Below, piece after piece: positions 13,532-24,236 of a DNA stretch of 64,000 nucleotides. The notes beneath the pieces were generated by a model. The model saw nothing but the letters and a program-made list of their open reading frames with translations, did not search any database and was not told the origin of the DNA. Each line of letters opens with the position of its first letter. The stretch's first letter is position 1. Made by a program: the position numbers and the translations under genes. This DNA is from Erythrophleum ivorense (taxonomy: Eukaryota; Streptophyta; Magnoliopsida; Fabales; Fabaceae), in NCBI GenBank assembly GCA_026724425.1, contig JAIUCV010000008.1, positions 28,438,477 to 28,502,476 on the forward strand, read 5' to 3'.

Positions 13532-13545
13532 AAGAAAGGGAGGAA
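13532..13545 (+). other. Polypurine tract of the gypsy remnant
   Basis: The purine run AAGAAAGGGAGGAA stands directly before TGTAACATGCC, the LTR start. It lies 20 bases after the typical GGACAAAATTTTTAAAAG stretch that ends chromovirus internal regions. Confidence 0.85.
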
Positions 13546-15907
13546 TGTAACATGCCAAATTAGTAAATTAATAAGGACTTATTAGTTATCATAATAAGGG
13601 GGATGTGTTATAAATGTATTATTGGGTTATTTATTATTTATTTTGGAATTAAGGATTTAGTGGATAATTATTATTTAAATAATTAGAGAAATTATTGAGA
13701 TTTATTTTATGAAATAAAATAATGGGAAATAAGATAAGTTGGTCATTAAATCTTATAATGATGGGTTTAAAAATATTATAGGAAATGATAAGGCCCAATT
13801 AGTTTAATTTAGCCCAATTAGATAAATAAAAATAAAAGCCTAATGGTTAGAAAAATTATTATAGCCCAATAGTAAATATTTAAGTAAATTACCATAGCCT
13901 AATAATAACTATTTAAGTGAGTTACTACGACTCAAGGTGAATTTTAAATGAATTTAACCCAATACCCATGGATCAACCCTTACCCATTTCACTTAAAATT
14001 ACCCGTAGTCATCAACTACAAAATCCATTTCCTATTCTTCTACACAAAGCTAAAGCTACACTCTCTGGGGAAGGGGATTTCAAAGCTTTATTTCTACATT
14101 TTGGGAACTTCATTTGGCTAGGATCTCTTGGGTTGTTTGGCAAGGTGAGTGAAGGGTAAAAGGTTCTACTCCTTCTTAGTTTTCCTTTGCACTGATTGGA
14201 TTTTTCTTTTTAAATGGTTGACGTTGGATTTTTCAAAGTTGAAAAGCTTGGGGATCTTTGAAATTGGAGGTGCAATTGGAGAATTGAAGGTATATTTCCT
14301 ACTCTAGTAATTAATTTTTATGGATTATATTAGTGTTGGAATATTTAATTATGATAGTTAATTTTTAGTAGACTCAAGTGTTTGATGAAATGCCTAGATA
14401 AAATTGGAATTTAGCTAGAGGTTAAACTAAGGTAAATTTTATGCTTTATAATTATTCTTTTATATATTTAATGGAATTAAATTTGTAATGGTAGTTTAAT
14501 TATTTAATTTGGCATGGTTGGTTGAAGAAAAAGTATGTTAACACTTGGTGTGAGATGTGATTGTGGAAGGAATTAGCTTAAGGAAGGCCTATTATATTAG
14601 TAAGTAGATAAATTAAGGTAGTTTTTTCTAGTCAGGATATATTATATTGATATAAATATATTTGTTTTATCTATTGTAGATTATGAGCTCGTAATTAGTA
14701 GAAGATTGCTTGGCAAGTGTTATCTTAGCTTCAAATCACAGTAGCTAATCTTTGTGAATATAATTCTATATGCATTCTTATATTTTATGAAATAATGTTT
14801 ATGAAATGCTTTACTTTGCACTTCAAGTATTTGAGGAAAAAAGATTTATTAGGATAATGTTTTGATATATTGAATTGATGGAAAATTGTGTTAAAATTAT
14901 GTATTTGCTTTTATGCAATATGAATGACAATATTTTTGAATTGGAGTTGTTGTTTTACTTGAAGTAAACTATTTTTATAATGTTGTGTAATATTTTCAAA
15001 TATATGTGCATAAATGTTTCTGCTATCATGTAAACCTTGTGGTGAATACCCAAGACAAATTATTTACTTGATGATTATGATGATTAAGCAAAAATGTTGT
15101 ATGTTATTTGGCCAAAGGCTATATTGATTGGATGAGGTGTGCACGCCTATAGTTAAAGATAGTGATCACTGATAGCTTAAGGGGCCAAGCTTAGAGCCAT
15201 ATATCTCAATTTGGTATGAGACAAATGAGTGATGATACAATCAACTTATATTTCAAGTACCAATTATGGGAATTAGGGGCCTTAGTAGTTATGGAGTCTC
15301 ACTTGTTGTACCAACTAAGCATATAGTGTTCCTAAACTTTGTGTTTATTCTAAATGAGTTTATAAAGATAAAATCATTTGTTCTTTTCAACCAATTTTGT
15401 GAAATTAGTAAAAGCTTGTTGATTCAAGTAACAAAAGTTATAAGAAATGTGCATTTTTAAAAAATTAAGTAATTTATGAAAAACTTTATATTTATGATTG
15501 GAAATGTATGCTTTGGAGCTCTACTAATTATTAAGTTTTGTATCTCATCTATGCTTTTCAAAATTGACATTTCCATGATGGGGGGCAGATATTGGGAAAG
15601 GAAAGCTCTATAGTGAATATCTTAGTTCAATTTATTTAGTAGAAATGTTGAAGGAAAGGACCTTACACTATGTGATATAATAAGAGATTTTATTATGCAA
15701 CACTTAAGTTTATTATGTTATTTTGATTAGTTATGTGGATAATGTTAAATACCTTTAATTGATGTTTAATGATAAAAATATTATGGTGGATTTTGGACTA
15801 TTTATCCAGTTATTATGTAAGCATTGGTGATTTAGTTTTAGCTTCCACAAATAATTATTATTAGATAAGTTAGTATTAAATTTAAGAAATAAATATTAGG
15901 TGTTACA
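13546..15907 (+). mobile_element. 3' LTR of gypsy remnant, family A
   Basis: The 2362-bp block starts TGTAACATGCC directly after the PPT and ends ATTAGGTGTTACA. It is the reference for family A orientation because pol lies upstream on the same strand. It shares GCCCAATTAGATAAAT with the copy at 43981 and the leader-like CAAGGTGAGTGAAGG near 14140 with 48370. The matching 5' LTR is present only as the diverged piece at 9331-11309, if that is its partner, so no TSD can be paired (downstream flank ATAGG). Open frames inside it are not genes. Confidence 0.85.
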
Positions 15908-16940
15908 ATAGGTGTAATTATAGGAGAGATTAGTGCAATGTATCTTTGATTTAAATGAAAGGGATAATGTGATTTTTTCCAAAATAGAGAGAGAGAGAGA
16001 GAGTCGCATAATTTGAACATTTCTTGAGAGAAAGTATTTTTTTCCAAAATTATATATCTATTTAAAAACATATATAAAAAAATTAATTATCTGTGATTCA
16101 AAAAAAGGAAAATCTTTACCCTGACCAATCAGTTATCGTAAATTCGCATTACAGCTGTCTTGTGTAATATAAATTTTGATTTTATTTGCAGAGCCAGCTT
16201 CACAGACATTTTAAACTGATCGAAATTTGTCACATCGGATTGTATGAATAGTTTCAAAATGATCTGCAATTATCATTATAGATATGCTATTTAAGAGAAC
16301 TTAATGTAAATCTCTTTTCTGACATCGTCTTTTATATTATTTTTTTAAGGCAATATTTACATTTTTAGTTTGTGGGCAAAAATGTTCTGACAAAAATTGC
16401 TATTAATTTTGTAGTTATGTGTTTTATAACTTTAGAATTTAGTCTCGATCGAATACATATATATCTTTCGTTAAAATGAATATATATTGCCATAATTGAA
16501 AACAAGGAAGATTAAGGAATCCATTCCATTCAAAAAATTTAACCAATGAGAGAATTTAAAACGAGTTTAGAAAACAAGGAGAAAAAAAGTAATAATCGAC
16601 GACTTCAGCTAAGATATTTGAAAATCCTCCTAATCAAGCAAAGCAGGAAAAAGAAAAAGAAAAAGAAAATAAATTAAACATTGACTAAATAGGCTTTTAA
16701 CGTGTTCAACAATTGTTTCAAATAAATAAGGATAGATCCTCTTTATTATTACTAATTGAAGCATACAAAACACATAGATATATACGGGCATATTGTAGTC
16801 TCCCCAGTGATTACCAAATTAAATACACCAACAATATAATATGAGAAAATTTAGGTATATATATTTTTAGACGTTTGTTGTAACATTCTCCCAATAGAAT
16901 AACATATGATTAATTTTTATAATTCAACATAACATACACC
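15908..16940. other. Spacer 3' of the MLP-like gene, no gene seen
   Basis: This is AT-rich single-copy-looking sequence between the LTR and the gene. It holds a GA microsatellite at 15986-16003 and nothing else recognisable. It would be the downstream intergenic region of the minus-strand gene. Confidence 0.6.
15986..16003. repeat. (AG)9 microsatellite
   Basis: Nine uninterrupted AG units are visible. Confidence 0.95.
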
Positions 16941-17204
16941 ATTATTGGAGAATCTATATAGTAACTAACATATAAAATTGCACCTACATTTTCTTCACAT
17001 ACATACCCATTCATCTGAACCTAGACATTATGCAATCTGGTTTAAACTGAGGCACACGGAACAAGAACCATTATTATTGGAGAATCAATATAGTAACTAA
17101 CATCTAAAATTGCACCTAAATTTTCTCCACATACATACACACTCATCTGGACATAGACATTATGTAATCTGGTTTAAACAGAGGCACACGCAACAACAAC
17201 CTTA
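16941..17204. repeat. 132-bp tandem duplication just downstream of the MLP-like gene
   Basis: ATTATTGGAGAATC begins at 16941 and again at 17073, and the two 132-bp units stay aligned to GAGGCACACG (16..17) with scattered substitutions. It lies 55 bases or more past the stop codon of the minus-strand gene, in its 3' UTR or flank. Confidence 0.9.
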
Positions 17205-17258
17205 AAACCATAAACCAGTGCTCATTTCTGAGCACTTTAAAATATATAATTTATTTTA

Positions 17259-17527
17259 TTATACCTGAAGAAGATAGGACTCGATGTTTGTGGTGACATT
17301 AACCATCAAGTCTTTGTACTTTGTTGGCTCAGGAGCACTCTCATCCACTTTCTCATACAGCAAAGTCCACATCACCAGGCTGCCCTCATCCCCTTTTGGC
17401 GTAACTTGAAGAATCACCTTGTAGCTCTTATAATACTTCAGCACGTCTCTCTCCAGTATCACAAAGGTTATCTTCTTGCTTTCATCATCAAATTCAATTT
17501 TCGCTTTCAAGGTCTCAACGGTGCCCC
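17259..17527 (-). CDS. MLP-like gene exon 2 (C-terminal two thirds)
   Basis: After an acceptor AATTATAG the frame reads GTVETLKAKIEFDDE and ends ESYLLQV followed by TAA. It holds the hallmark MLP strands: KKITFVILERDVLKYYKSYK, then LQVTPKGDEGSL with WTLLYEKVDE, then the C-terminal helix (LMVNVTTNIESYLLQV). This matches family spacing with no stop. The codons before the first apparent start (TTG at 17510) belong to the exon because they complete the codon left by exon 1. Poly(A)-like AATAAA motifs overlap the bases just after the stop. Confidence 0.9.
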
Positions 17528-17797
17528 CTATAATTCATTAGAAGAAAAAGATGCGTCACATGCTTGTCTTATTCTCAGGACTTTGGAAACTATTATAAAA
17601 CATTTAAAAATCCAAAACTTTTTTCCCATCAATATATTATACAAAGTTTAGTGCTAGTACAATATATTTTTTAAATGTAATAAATTATTAATTATTTGAT
17701 AATTACATATTTTATTATTATTTGATTTCTAGAAATTCAACGTACGGTAGTTACATTTAATTCAGTAGTTTAATTAATAAACATCTTATCCTATAAT

Positions 17798-18330
17798 TGT
17801 TAAATTAATTTTATAAATTAATATTTAAATATGGATTGTCATTAATTAATTATAAGATAATTATATATTATAATTTTAAGTAATTAATTTTGTTTTGGAT
17901 ATTGAATCCTAAACGGATTAGATCTTGTTTAAAAGTGTATAATCCATGATAGGTTATATTACATATAAATCTATTGGGTAAAAGTCCAACCTGCAGCCTT
18001 TTAGTAGTCAGTAGTTTCCTATCACAAGTGTAGCTCATATAGAGAAGATAAGGGAAATTTAATCTCTTTCTATAATTTGAAAAGAGATAAAGGAGGCAAA
18101 AAAATTTATAAATAGATATATCATATTAGAAACTACCACCAAGAAACTACCACCGAGAAACTCTTCTTCTTTATTCTGAAATCCTAAGGGGCAAAGTAGG
18201 TTGTGTGATACACCTTTCTTCTCCCCTTACTAATTAGACTAATAACTACGTTTATAGATTCCTCATCAGGTATGCAATCTCTCTTATTTTGTTTTGACTA
18301 TTAAATCTTGGTTAATTCATGCTATCAACA
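17798..18330 (+). repeat. Copia 5' LTR
   Basis: It begins TGTTAAATTA and ends GCTATCAACA. It carries a short duplication AAACTACCACC(A/G)AGAAACT near 18132-18165 that the 3' LTR lacks. Confidence 0.96.
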
Positions 18331-18332
18331 TA

Positions 18333-18348
18333 TGGTATCAAAGTAATG
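18333..18348 (+). other. Copia primer binding site (tRNA-iMet type)
   Basis: TGGTATCAAAGTAATG stands two bases after the LTR. It matches TGGTATCAGAGCNNTG, the complement of plant initiator tRNA-Met, except for two transitions (G to A, C to T). Confidence 0.85.
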
Positions 18349-18405
18349 TTCATAGTATGATTTTCTATCTCATTGTATTGATTAATCTAGTTATTTATTA
18401 AAAAA

Positions 18406-18721
18406 AATCCTAATTTTTCAAACCTAAGAACTTTAAAAATTGAAAATTTTCAATTGCAGACTAATTTTATGAAATTAAACAAAATTTTATTATATTTGAG
18501 TTTAATGATATGATTGGCATATTTAATTTCATTTAATTCGAACTTCTTCATTATTAGTTCTAGAATCCCAATTTTTCAAATCTAAGAACACTAAGAATTG
18601 GGAATTTTCAATTGTGAACTAATTTCATGAAATTAAATAAAATCTGTATTGTATATGAGATCAATAATGTAATTGGCATGTTTAATTTCATTTAATTCGA
18701 GTTTCCTCATCAGTAATTTCA
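18406..18721. repeat. 158-bp tandem duplication in the copia leader
   Basis: AATCCTAATTTTTCAAA at 18406 recurs as AATCCCAATTTTTCAAA at 18564, and the units stay aligned through CATTTAATTCGA. About 15% of positions differ. Confidence 0.9.
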
Positions 18722-19032
18722 AGTTAAGCATTCAAGTTCATGCTTAGCACTTATATTTTCAAATTTTTTTTTTCCTTCACATGAAAATCAAATTAAATAT
18801 TATATAAATTTCAATACACTTATACGAACTAAAAGCATAATTTAATTGAAAAAATAGAGCTTATAAAGATGTAGATCGAAAAGAGCCTTGTTCGAAAATT
18901 TTAAGTTCTTTGTTCAAAGGATTTTGGTGCTTATTTTCTCTAATTGTTTATTGCATCTTGGTTGCATTGTTGCTAGGAAAAGTTTTATAATATTTAATCT
19001 ACGAAAGGGGGCCATTTAAGAGATGAAGAACT

Positions 19033-19076
19033 CAACAATGGTGGTGAAACCTCCATTATTTTCACCACCATTGTTG
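19033..19076. repeat. Perfect 17-bp inverted repeat, 10-base loop
   Basis: CAACAATGGTGGTGAAA (19033-19049) is exactly complementary to TTTCACCACCATTGTTG (19060-19076). Confidence 0.97.
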
Positions 19077-19117
19077 CGTGGCTAGAGCTGGGAAGAAGAT
19101 GACCAACTCTAGCCACG
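19077..19117. repeat. Second inverted repeat directly after the first
   Basis: CGTGGCTAGAG (19077-19087) pairs exactly with CTCTAGCCACG (19107-19117). With one mismatch the arms extend to 15 bases (19077-19091 and 19103-19117). Confidence 0.96.
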
Positions 19118-19500
19118 CACACCCACTCGCGCTCCCATGCGCAGGTGACGTACACACTAGGCCTTTTGGCCCAGTAGATCCAGGCCCATTAATTTTTAAA
19201 TTATATTTAAATATTATTTTTTATAATTTTATTGAGTCTAAAAATATTTATTTTAAATTTTAGAAAAGTTATACAATAAATAAATATACTTTATTTCTTG
19301 AATTTTAGTCTGAGAAAATTCATGAATATACTTTGTAATATTTTGCATTTTGGTGATGGGCCACTCTCCCCAATTATAAGTGTAGCCATGTTAGATAAAT
19401 TTTTAAACTTTAAATGTTTTAGAATATAATGGATTTTTTTTTTCACTTAATGGTTGCACCATCTACTGTGGGTCTAACCGTTGAAATATTCTTATTAGTA

Positions 19501-19801
19501 AAGACCTATATATTCATTACATTGATGATGGATACATTTTATTAGTATGACATTATTCATGTAATCTTTTGGATTTAACTCTTTTGGATAGGCAAATAGT
19601 AAAGGCATGTGTATGCATTACATTGATGAGGGATACACCTATTAGTGTGATATTATTCATGTAATCTTTTGGATTTAACTTTTTTTGATAAGCAAATAGT
19701 AAAGGCATGTGTATGCATTACATTGACGATGGATACACCCTATCGATGTGACATTATTCATGTAATCTTTTGGATTTGACTCTTTTGGATAGGCAAATAG
19801 C
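19501..19801. repeat. Three tandem units of about 100 bp inside copia
   Basis: The phrase ATTCATGTAATCTTTTGGAT starts at 19555, 19655 and 19756, giving periods of 100 and 101. Each unit also has CATTACATTGA and GGATAC. No frame runs through it. Confidence 0.93.
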
Positions 19802-20189
19802 TTTCTTTTAATGTTTTCAATATTTCTTATACCATCTTGGTATGGATATATTAAATGCATCTTATATAGAGTCTTTGTAAAGACCAAATTTTTATGGTAT
19901 ATATGAATTCTACTTGACACCACTTTATTGTATAGTTGCCTAACTGAATTTTGATTGGGAATCTTGTATTATAATTATGTTGTACACAAATGATTAATTA
20001 TTTCCCAATTTGTGATTATATCAGTTCCTGCTTTCTAGCAACTATTTGTGGTGAAGACTCTTGATCGAATGAATTATGATGAAAAAAGTTCTTAAATGTA
20101 TACTTAACAGTTTTGAAAAAAGATTTGGCACTCAAGAATTTAAGCTTGGAAATCTCACACCTGAATCTAGTTCTATTCATAAGGCCCAT

Positions 20190-20445
20190 CATAAGTAATG
20201 TATGAGTCAATTCAGATCTATCTAACGGTGATTAAATACACTATTAAAAAGGGAATTAGAGAGAGCATTCTAAACAAGGACACTACATTAGAGCATATGA
20301 ATGCAGTTAGGGAAAATTTTATGAGACTTGACAAAACTCAGAAGATTTATTATCTCTCGTTATTTGATAAACACCCATTATGATGAAGTGTTTAGGGTCA
20401 AAGGACACATTATGAAGCTCATTAGCTTATATTATTTGAATTTAA
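20190..20445 (+). pseudogene. Copia gag remnant (N-terminal half)
   Basis: IKKGIRESILNKDTTLEHMN, then AVRENFMRLDKTQKIYYLSL, then (one frame over) THYDEVFRVKGHIMKLISLY follow the gag core of plant copia elements (IRxSIPxxxxAKEFL...REHIMKL). A frameshift lies near 20380. No zinc knuckle follows. Confidence 0.75.
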
Positions 20446-20617
20446 AAGATTGTCCTACTGAATTTTCTAATGCTCTTATAAATACTATGATTGGGCATAA
20501 ATGCCCAAGAATTAATGAAAACTCTTTTATTTTATGGCATTGGCGTTTGGACCACATCTTTAGAGACAGATTGGAGAGATTGGTCAAACAAAGTATGTTG
20601 CAAGATTTAGATTTTTA
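20446..20617 (+). pseudogene. Copia GAG-pre-integrase domain remnant
   Basis: The frame that carried gag continues directly into FILWHWRLDHIFRDRLERLV and KQSMLQDLDF, the LWHxRLGHxxxxRLxRLVK motif that precedes integrase. Here gag and pre-integrase are only about 40 residues apart. The rest of gag, the CCHC knuckle and the protease have been lost by an internal deletion. Confidence 0.85.
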
Positions 20618-20699
20618 GATTTTGAAACTTTTGTTAATTATATTAAAGGAAAACTTTTTGTTAGAGGTAGAAACAAAGAGGTAAATAGGTCTGAGAATA

Positions 20700-21135
20700 T
20701 TTTGGACCTAATTCATATTGACATATGTGGGCTTATTACACCTGCGGCTATAGGAAAATTCAAATACTACATTACTTTCAAAGATTATCATTCTAAACAT
20801 GGTTTTATTGATCTTCTACATGAGAAATTAGAATCACTAGATGCCTTTAAGAATTTTAAGTTAACTGTTGAATTGAAGACTAGTAGGACCAAAAAATGTG
20901 TTAGATCAAATAGGGGAGTAGAGTATTATGGAAGGTATACTGAGACTGGCAGAAATCTAGGTTTATTTGCTTTCTTCCTACATAAACATGACATTGAAAC
21001 CCAATATACAATGCCTAAAATCCCATAACAAAATAGGTTTGCAGAGAGGCGTAATCATACTTTAATGGACATAGTTAGAAGCATAATTAATCATTCCTCC
21101 TTGCCAAAGTTCTTATGGGGTGACGCTTTGAGACT
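20700..21135 (+). pseudogene. Copia integrase core remnant
   Basis: The first catalytic Asp is in HIDICG. The second, normally RSDRGGEYY, reads RSNRGVEYY with Asn at 20909-20911. The Glu of FAERRNHTLM is kept but lies beyond a TAA at about 21026 that replaces Gln of PQQNG. The block ends with SLPKFLWGDAL. Without the second Asp strand transfer would fail even if the stops were absent. Confidence 0.9.
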
Positions 21136-21719
21136 TTAGTCTATATTTCACCAAGTAAAATAATACCAAAGATTCTATATGAACTCTTTACTAAAAAGAA
21201 GCCAAGCTTAAAACATTTTCGACTATGAGGTTGTAGAGTAGAAGTGAAGTCATATAATCCTCAGTTGAAGAAATTAGATTTGAGAATAGTTAGTGCATTC
21301 TTCATTAGCTATTGTGTAGGCTCAAGGGGATATAGGTTTTATTGCCCTACTTACACTATCAAGGTCATTGAGTTTGATCGGACACTTTATTTTATAGATG
21401 ACTTAGATAGTGAGAATTTTGTATCTAGAGTCATCAATTTGCATGATGAGAGCACTGTTTTGTCTATGCCTATTATGACACCTTATGTGTCTAATAGAGA
21501 TGAAGTTGTGAAGAATCCAATTAAGGTAGATGCATAACTCCCTATAGAAAAAACAAGTGAGTCAGTCATTGAATTGAGACGTTCTTAAAGAGTCCAAAGG
21601 CCTGCAATACCAAATGATTACATGGTTTATTCACAGAAATTCAAATCTGATACTATTGATGGAACAGATCCCGAATCCTTTCAACAAACAATGTCTAGTC
21701 CCAATTCTACTAAATAGAT
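21136..21719 (+). pseudogene. Copia integrase C-terminal and linker region
   Basis: KKLDLRIVSAFFISYCVGSR and GYRFYCPTYTIKVIEFDRTL correspond to the conserved KLDxRxxxCxFIGYxxxSKGYRxYxP and RDVxFxE segments of plant copia elements. The frame is open at 21244-21537 and broken on both sides. Confidence 0.8.
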
Positions 21720-22412
21720 GGAAGCTATAATTGATGAGATTGGCTTCATATATCAAAATTATGTGTGGGAGCTTGTGGAATTACCAGATAAGTGCATACT
21801 AATTGGTTGCAAATGGGTTTATAAAATAAAACATGACAGTTCTAGTTAAATTAAAAGATATAAAGGTAGACTTATAGCTAAAGGGTACAATCAGAAAGAA
21901 AGTATCGAATATATAGAAACCTTCTCTTTAGTATCTACAAAGGATGCTTTTAGGATGGTCATGGCTTTTGTTGCACAGTTTGATTTTAAACTTCACCAAA
22001 TGCATATCAAGATTGCTTTTCTTAATAAAGACTTGTATGAAGAAGTATACATGACTTAAATAGATGATTTTGTTGAACCTAAAATGGAACACTTAGTATG
22101 CAGACTATGAAGATCTATTTATAGGTTGAAACAAGCCTCTAGACAGTGATACTTAAAGTTTGATAAGGTCATTACCTCTCTTGAGTTCATTGAGTATGAT
22201 TTGGATCAATGTATTTATCAAAAATTTGATGGGGTCAATTTTGTCATCTTGGTACTCTATGTTGATAACATTCTATTGGCCAACAATTCTATAAGTTTTC
22301 TAAATAAGACAACACATATGTTGTCATGCTATTTTAATATGAAAGATCTTGGTGAGATATCTTTTGCTCTAGGGATCTAGATCCATTGTGATAGATCTTG
22401 TGAACCCTTGGT
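21720..22412 (+). pseudogene. Copia reverse transcriptase remnant
   Basis: One frame with internal stops reads MEAIIDEI, NYVWELVELPDKCILIGCKW, VYKIK, LIAKGYNQKESIEY, FDFKLHQMHIKIAFLNKDLY, YRLKQASRQ and VNFVILVLYVDNILLANNSI. The catalytic YVDD box is YVDN (Asn codon 22267-22269). Stops at several places replace Gln or Trp-type codons. Confidence 0.92.
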
Positions 22413-23230
22413 TTGTCTCAAGAAACTTATATTGGATGTGTGCTTAAGAAGTATAAAATGAAAAATTATGCATATAATCCAACATCTATTCAGAAAGGTG
22501 AATCATTATCTCGATCACAGTACCCTAAAAATAATGCTAAGAGGATTGAAATGAATATGATTCCTTATGCTTCCGCTATGGATAATCTTATATATGTGCA
22601 AGTATGCACTCATCCAGATATAGCTTTTGCTATTAGTGTGTTGGGTAGATACTTAAGTAATCTTGGAATGATTCATTGGGAGGCTGCTACGAAGGTCATG
22701 AGGTATCTATAAAGTACCAAAGACTATATATTGACTTGCAGAAAATCTGATACATTTAGAATTGTTAGCTATTCAGATTTAGATTTTACCTCTTATATAG
22801 ATGATCGCAAGTCAACTTTTGGATATATCTTTATGATGTCTGGAGGAGTTGTTTCATGAAAAAAATGTCAAATAGACACTCAGTTACTTTCACTATGAAA
22901 GCAAAGTATATTGCATGTTATAAGACCACTTATCAGGCAATATGGTTAAAGGAATTGATTTATGGCATCCATTTAGTTGGTTTTGTTTCATGACCCTTAA
23001 CTATCTTTTGCAATAACTCATCTGCTGTGTACTTCTCTTAGAATTATAAGAATTCTAGTCATACCAAGCATTTTGATGTTAAACTCTTGTTTGTTAGAGA
23101 AAAGATTATCGAATTACAAACTCGAGTTGTACACATCCCGAGTGTGGATATGCTTTACGGATCCGTTGACTAAAGGCTTATCCATAAGAGTATTTCGAGA
23201 TTTTGTAACTCGTATAGATCTTGTTAAATC
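22413..23230 (+). pseudogene. Copia RT C-terminus and RNase H remnant
   Basis: SQETYIGCVLKKYKMKNYAY, ASAMDNLIYVQVCTHPDIAF, WEAATKVMRYL, SYSDLDFTSYIDDRKSTFGY and SSHTKHFDVKLLFVREKI give the full RNase H order of copia pol. The frame is interrupted after 22712 and again near 22856. Confidence 0.9.
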
Positions 23231-23527
23231 TTATGATATAGCCTTAGTTTAGTGGGAGTCTAGAATATAATTATCTCATTTATTTTGGTTTAAGACCACT
23301 TATGCAATTTTACTCCACTCTATTTGGATATTGAAATATTGATTCATGCACTTCACATCATTTATTTCCCTATCGAATTCAATGATTTTTGTTAATGCGC
23401 CATAAATCACTTGATTTCCTATCGGATTCAATAATTTTGAATTGTTTCCTTTTGAATTTGCTTATGGTTTAATATGCACTAATTGCTTATTGATATTTGA
23501 GTTATGCATAATTAATTAATGCTATCC

Positions 23528-23538
23528 AAGTGGGAGAT
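23528..23538 (+). other. Copia polypurine tract
   Basis: AAGTGGGAGAT abuts the TGTTAGATTA start of the 3' LTR and is the standard plant copia tract. Confidence 0.92.
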
Positions 23539-24053
23539 TGTTAGATTAATTTTATAAATTAATATTTAAATATGGATTGGCATTAATTAATTATAAGATA
23601 ATTATATATTATAATTTTAAGCAATCAGTTTTGTTTTGGATATTGAATCCTAAATGGATTAGGTCTTGTTTAAAAATGTATAATCTATGATAGGTTGGAT
23701 TACATATAAATCTATTGGGTAGAAGCCCAATCTGCAACCTTTTAGTAGCCAGTAGTTTCCTATTATAAGTCTGGCTCATATGAAGAAGATAAAGGAAATG
23801 TAATCTCTTTTTATAATTTGAAAAGACATAAAGGAGGAAAAAAATTTATAAATAAATTTATCACATTAGAAACTATTACCGCTCCCTCTTCTTCTCTATT
23901 CTGAAACCCTAAGGGGCAAAGTAGATTGTGTGATACACCTTTCTCTTCCCTTTACTTATCAAACTAATAACTACATCTATAGATTTCTCATCAGATACGC
24001 AATCTCTTATTTTGTTTTGACTATTAAATCTTGGTTAATTTATGCTATCAACA
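23539..24053 (+). repeat. Copia 3' LTR
   Basis: It begins TGTTAGATTA and ends GCTATCAACA, followed by the ATAAT duplication. Confidence 0.96.
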
Positions 24054-24236
24054 ATAATAAGATAACAAAAAAGGGACATAAGCTTGTTAAATCTTCAACG
24101 ATATAATTAGGTCCTTCTATATGTATAATGCACCCAATATGAAATAGTAAAATTAAAGGCAAAAGAAAAGTAGACAATTAGATTGTTATAGACTATAGCG
24201 ATGCATATAGATATGGTTGTGTTGTTGTGACTTTAC

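Larger units (their letters stand above)
18722..19500. other. Copia leader/gag region without readable coding; contains two hairpins
   Basis: No gag-like frame can be read. The GC-richer patch at about 19030-19190 stands out from the AT-rich element and contains the two inverted repeats listed separately. Confidence 0.6.
17798..24053 (+). mobile_element. Ty1/copia LTR retrotransposon in the MLP intron
   Basis: The 6256-bp element has LTRs of 533 and 515 bp bounded by TGTTA...CAACA, a PBS, a PPT and the copia domain order gag, integrase, RT, RNase H. Target duplication ATAAT is at 17793-17797 and 24054-24058. The two LTRs differ at about one base in ten by hand count, so the insertion is old. 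It stands antisense to the host gene. All coding parts are broken by stops, and the CCHC knuckle and protease are missing. Confidence 0.97.
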
